The notes beneath the pieces are model-generated. The model was not told the origin of the DNA, searched no databases, and saw only the letters and a program-made list of their open reading frames with translations. Of a stretch of DNA of 64,000 nt, positions 62,463 to 64,000 are shown piece after piece. This DNA is from Brachionus koreanus. Taxonomy: Eukaryota > Rotifera > Eurotatoria > Ploima > Brachionidae. Location of the stretch: positions 734,327-798,326 of the forward strand of contig PJRA01000005.1 in the NCBI GenBank assembly GCA_016987375.1, in the 5' to 3' direction. A program made the position numbers and the translations under genes. The number at the start of each line of letters is the position of its first letter. Position 1 is the first letter of the stretch.

Positions 62463-63330
62463 ATCCGGAGAGGGTTTTTTAAACTCCTTTTTGTAATAAA
62501 ATACATAAGCTTTTTTATTTTAATAATAATATGCATATATTAATTACAAGAAAAATAACAAAAAATAAAATGTCAAAGCGAGCTTCAGCTAAACTTGACT
62601 TGGAACAGATTACTAAAGCTAATTATGCTGATTCAGATCCTTAAGGTGAGTCTGATTATGTAGAAGATACCTTTGAATCTGAAGTATATCTTTTTGAATT
62701 GTCAGATTCAACAAATGATGAATCCGATGATGAAACTAATGTCGAAGCCTCTTGTGATTGTTCAAATGGTGAGCCACAAACATCTGGAAAATTTTTAGAA
62801 TAATAATATTCAACTTTATGATTTAGTTTACTTTTTTTAAAGATTTAAAATTCAAATTTTTTTTAATGTTTGTGTTTTATAAGTATGTTTTTTAATATAT
62901 TTCATGAAAATAGGCTTAAAAGTAATTCATATTTTGCATTTAATTTGAAATAATACTTGAAATCAAGTTGCAGTTATATCTGAATTTTGAACTATTTTTG
63001 CTCCAACAAGATGATGGTCAATGCAAGTTTTTTATAACTAACTCAATTTTTTTTTTAGAATATTCTTATTCAAATCAAGGGATTCAAACAACTTCAACAA
63101 AACCGGAAACTCCTTTTCAAAGTAAATCAGCATTAAGTGGCGAAAATATTGGCCCAAATCCATCACAAAAAAGATTTCAATTTAAAACTCTTCTTTGAAA
63201 TAAGAACAATACTTGAAAAAAATGCGGCCTATGTGAAAAAGAGCGTTTATTAAAAAGAACATGTGGAATTTTTACTGATTGAAAATCCGTTATTTGTAAA
63301 TTGTGTAAAAAAAATGATTAATTTTTTTGA
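62463..63330 (+). mobile_element. piggyBac-type transposon, internally deleted
   Basis: The left end TCCGGAGAGGGTTTTTTAAA resembles the MITE copies at 28.97 and 41.46 kb. A start at 62570 gives MSKRASAKLDLEQITKANYA, a premature stop, then an acidic Ser/Asp/Glu-rich stretch (SDSTNDESDDETNVEAS), typical of the N-terminus of piggyBac transposases. From 63040 to 63322 the C-terminus remains: GPNPSQKRFQFK, then KKCGLCEKERLLKRTCGI and ICKLCKKND-stop, the Cys-rich finger that ends these transposases. The catalytic DDD domain between them is deleted. The right terminus was not found; a mariner element begins 110 bp further on. Confidence 0.65.
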
Positions 63331-63440
63331 AAATAATAGATTTTTATAGATAAACTAACTATTTTTTAATGTACTTTATATGACAAAAATAAAAAAGTAT
63401 AAAAGTTGCTAAGTAAGAGCTGCGGTTATATCAAAGAATA

Positions 63441-64000
63441 TCGGGTGATGCATAAGTAAATGGACAAAAATTAAAAGCGGATATCTCAAAAAATAAAAAT
63501 GATATTAAGTTCTGTTTTTTTTTCTGATGTAATGAATTTATTTTTCAATAGAATTATGATTTTTAAATAATGAAAAAACTCCATCGTGACCGATTTTTCT
63601 GAGCTTTGCTTTGACCCCCGTCATAAGGGATTTCACAAAATTTAAGTCAAATTCCTTCAACGTAGTCAAGGTCTTCATGATATTCATGTATAAATGGGAG
63701 CAGTCGTTTATTCAAGCATTCGTAGATATAGATGCTCGAATTGATGGCAACCGACTTTGATAATCGAAAAAGAGGCTTAGACATACCTCGATCAGATATG
63801 GCTATTCAAACAAGCACCTTTTTTGGAAACTTCTCTTTTCCAGCAAACCAAACACTGTCAGCAACCAAACACTGTCAGCAGCTGAACCAAACACAGTAAA
63901 GTGCGCCACAATGTCGGATTTTGCCATTTGTGAAATCATATTTTTGACTGTTTTTCGAAAAGCCTCTCGTTCAGACTCAAAAATCCCATTTTAAAAATTT
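63441..64000 (-). mobile_element. mariner-family transposon, truncated by the window end
   Basis: Starts with TCGGGTGATGCATAAGTAAA after a TA, one base different from the terminus of the MITE at 14068. The minus strand encodes, with frame breaks, MISQMAKSDIVAHFT (N-terminal helix-turn-helix as in the MITE), then ESVWFAGKEKFPKKVLVWIA, ISERGMSKPLFRLSKS and NECLNKRLLPFIHEYHED, the central catalytic region of a mariner transposase. Several internal deletions and stops are present, including a duplicated CCAAACACTGTCAGCA at about 63844-63885. The second terminus lies beyond the window. Confidence 0.75.

Overview
The window is eukaryotic and very AT-rich, with long poly-A/T tracts. Its spliced genes carry tiny introns of about 45-80 bp, and transposon debris from many families fills the rest. 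The gene set is animal: V-ATPase subunit D, cornichon-4, AP-2 mu, NVL, mitochondrial ribosomal protein bL27m, RidA, trehalase and a fused trehalose-6-phosphate synthase/phosphatase. Base composition, intron size and the trehalose genes fit a monogonont rotifer of the Brachionus type. That placement is inference; no sequence was compared with a database.

Layout. 0.5-8.5 kb: a two-exon hypothetical gene (minus), V-ATPase D, a six-exon cornichon-4 gene whose short exons are easily missed, a SWIM-type transposon relic with long inverted repeats, and a gene with a coiled coil and a BEN-like domain. 11-23 kb: three paralogous single-exon genes for secreted, single-pass membrane proteins. The second and third are inverted copies about 4 kb apart. 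They are nearly identical over their last ~1.9 kb but clearly diverged at the 5' end, which suggests gene conversion. The spacer holds a hAT-type MITE with a perfect 8-bp target duplication and an assembly gap. 24-30 kb: a four-transmembrane protein, a LINE tail, RidA, and bL27m with a transposon-filled 1.9-kb intron, facing a small unknown gene. 32-37 kb: a pogo/Tigger deletion derivative, a 56-codon two-exon gene, AP-2 mu and integrase-type relics. 38-44 kb: SWIM/AT-hook transposon copies, a small secreted protein, LINE and piggyBac pieces. 44-49 kb: NVL, eight exons, with a 2.1-kb transposon-filled intron. 49-52 kb: two LINE relics. 52-60.4 kb: intronless trehalase and intronless TPS-TPP on the same strand, separated by 4.3 kb that contains a LINE with an inverted 5' part. 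60.9-64 kb: a LINE tail, a MITE, a piggyBac relic and a mariner element cut by the window end.

How the genes relate. Trehalase and TPS-TPP are the breakdown and synthesis steps of one disaccharide and are neighbours. AP-2 mu, V-ATPase D and cornichon-4 are housekeeping trafficking/acidification genes. Several start codons have a pyrimidine-AG acceptor within about 30 bases and no upstream exon, which fits spliced-leader trans-splicing. The three paralogous membrane proteins are the most unusual gene content and may be lineage-specific.
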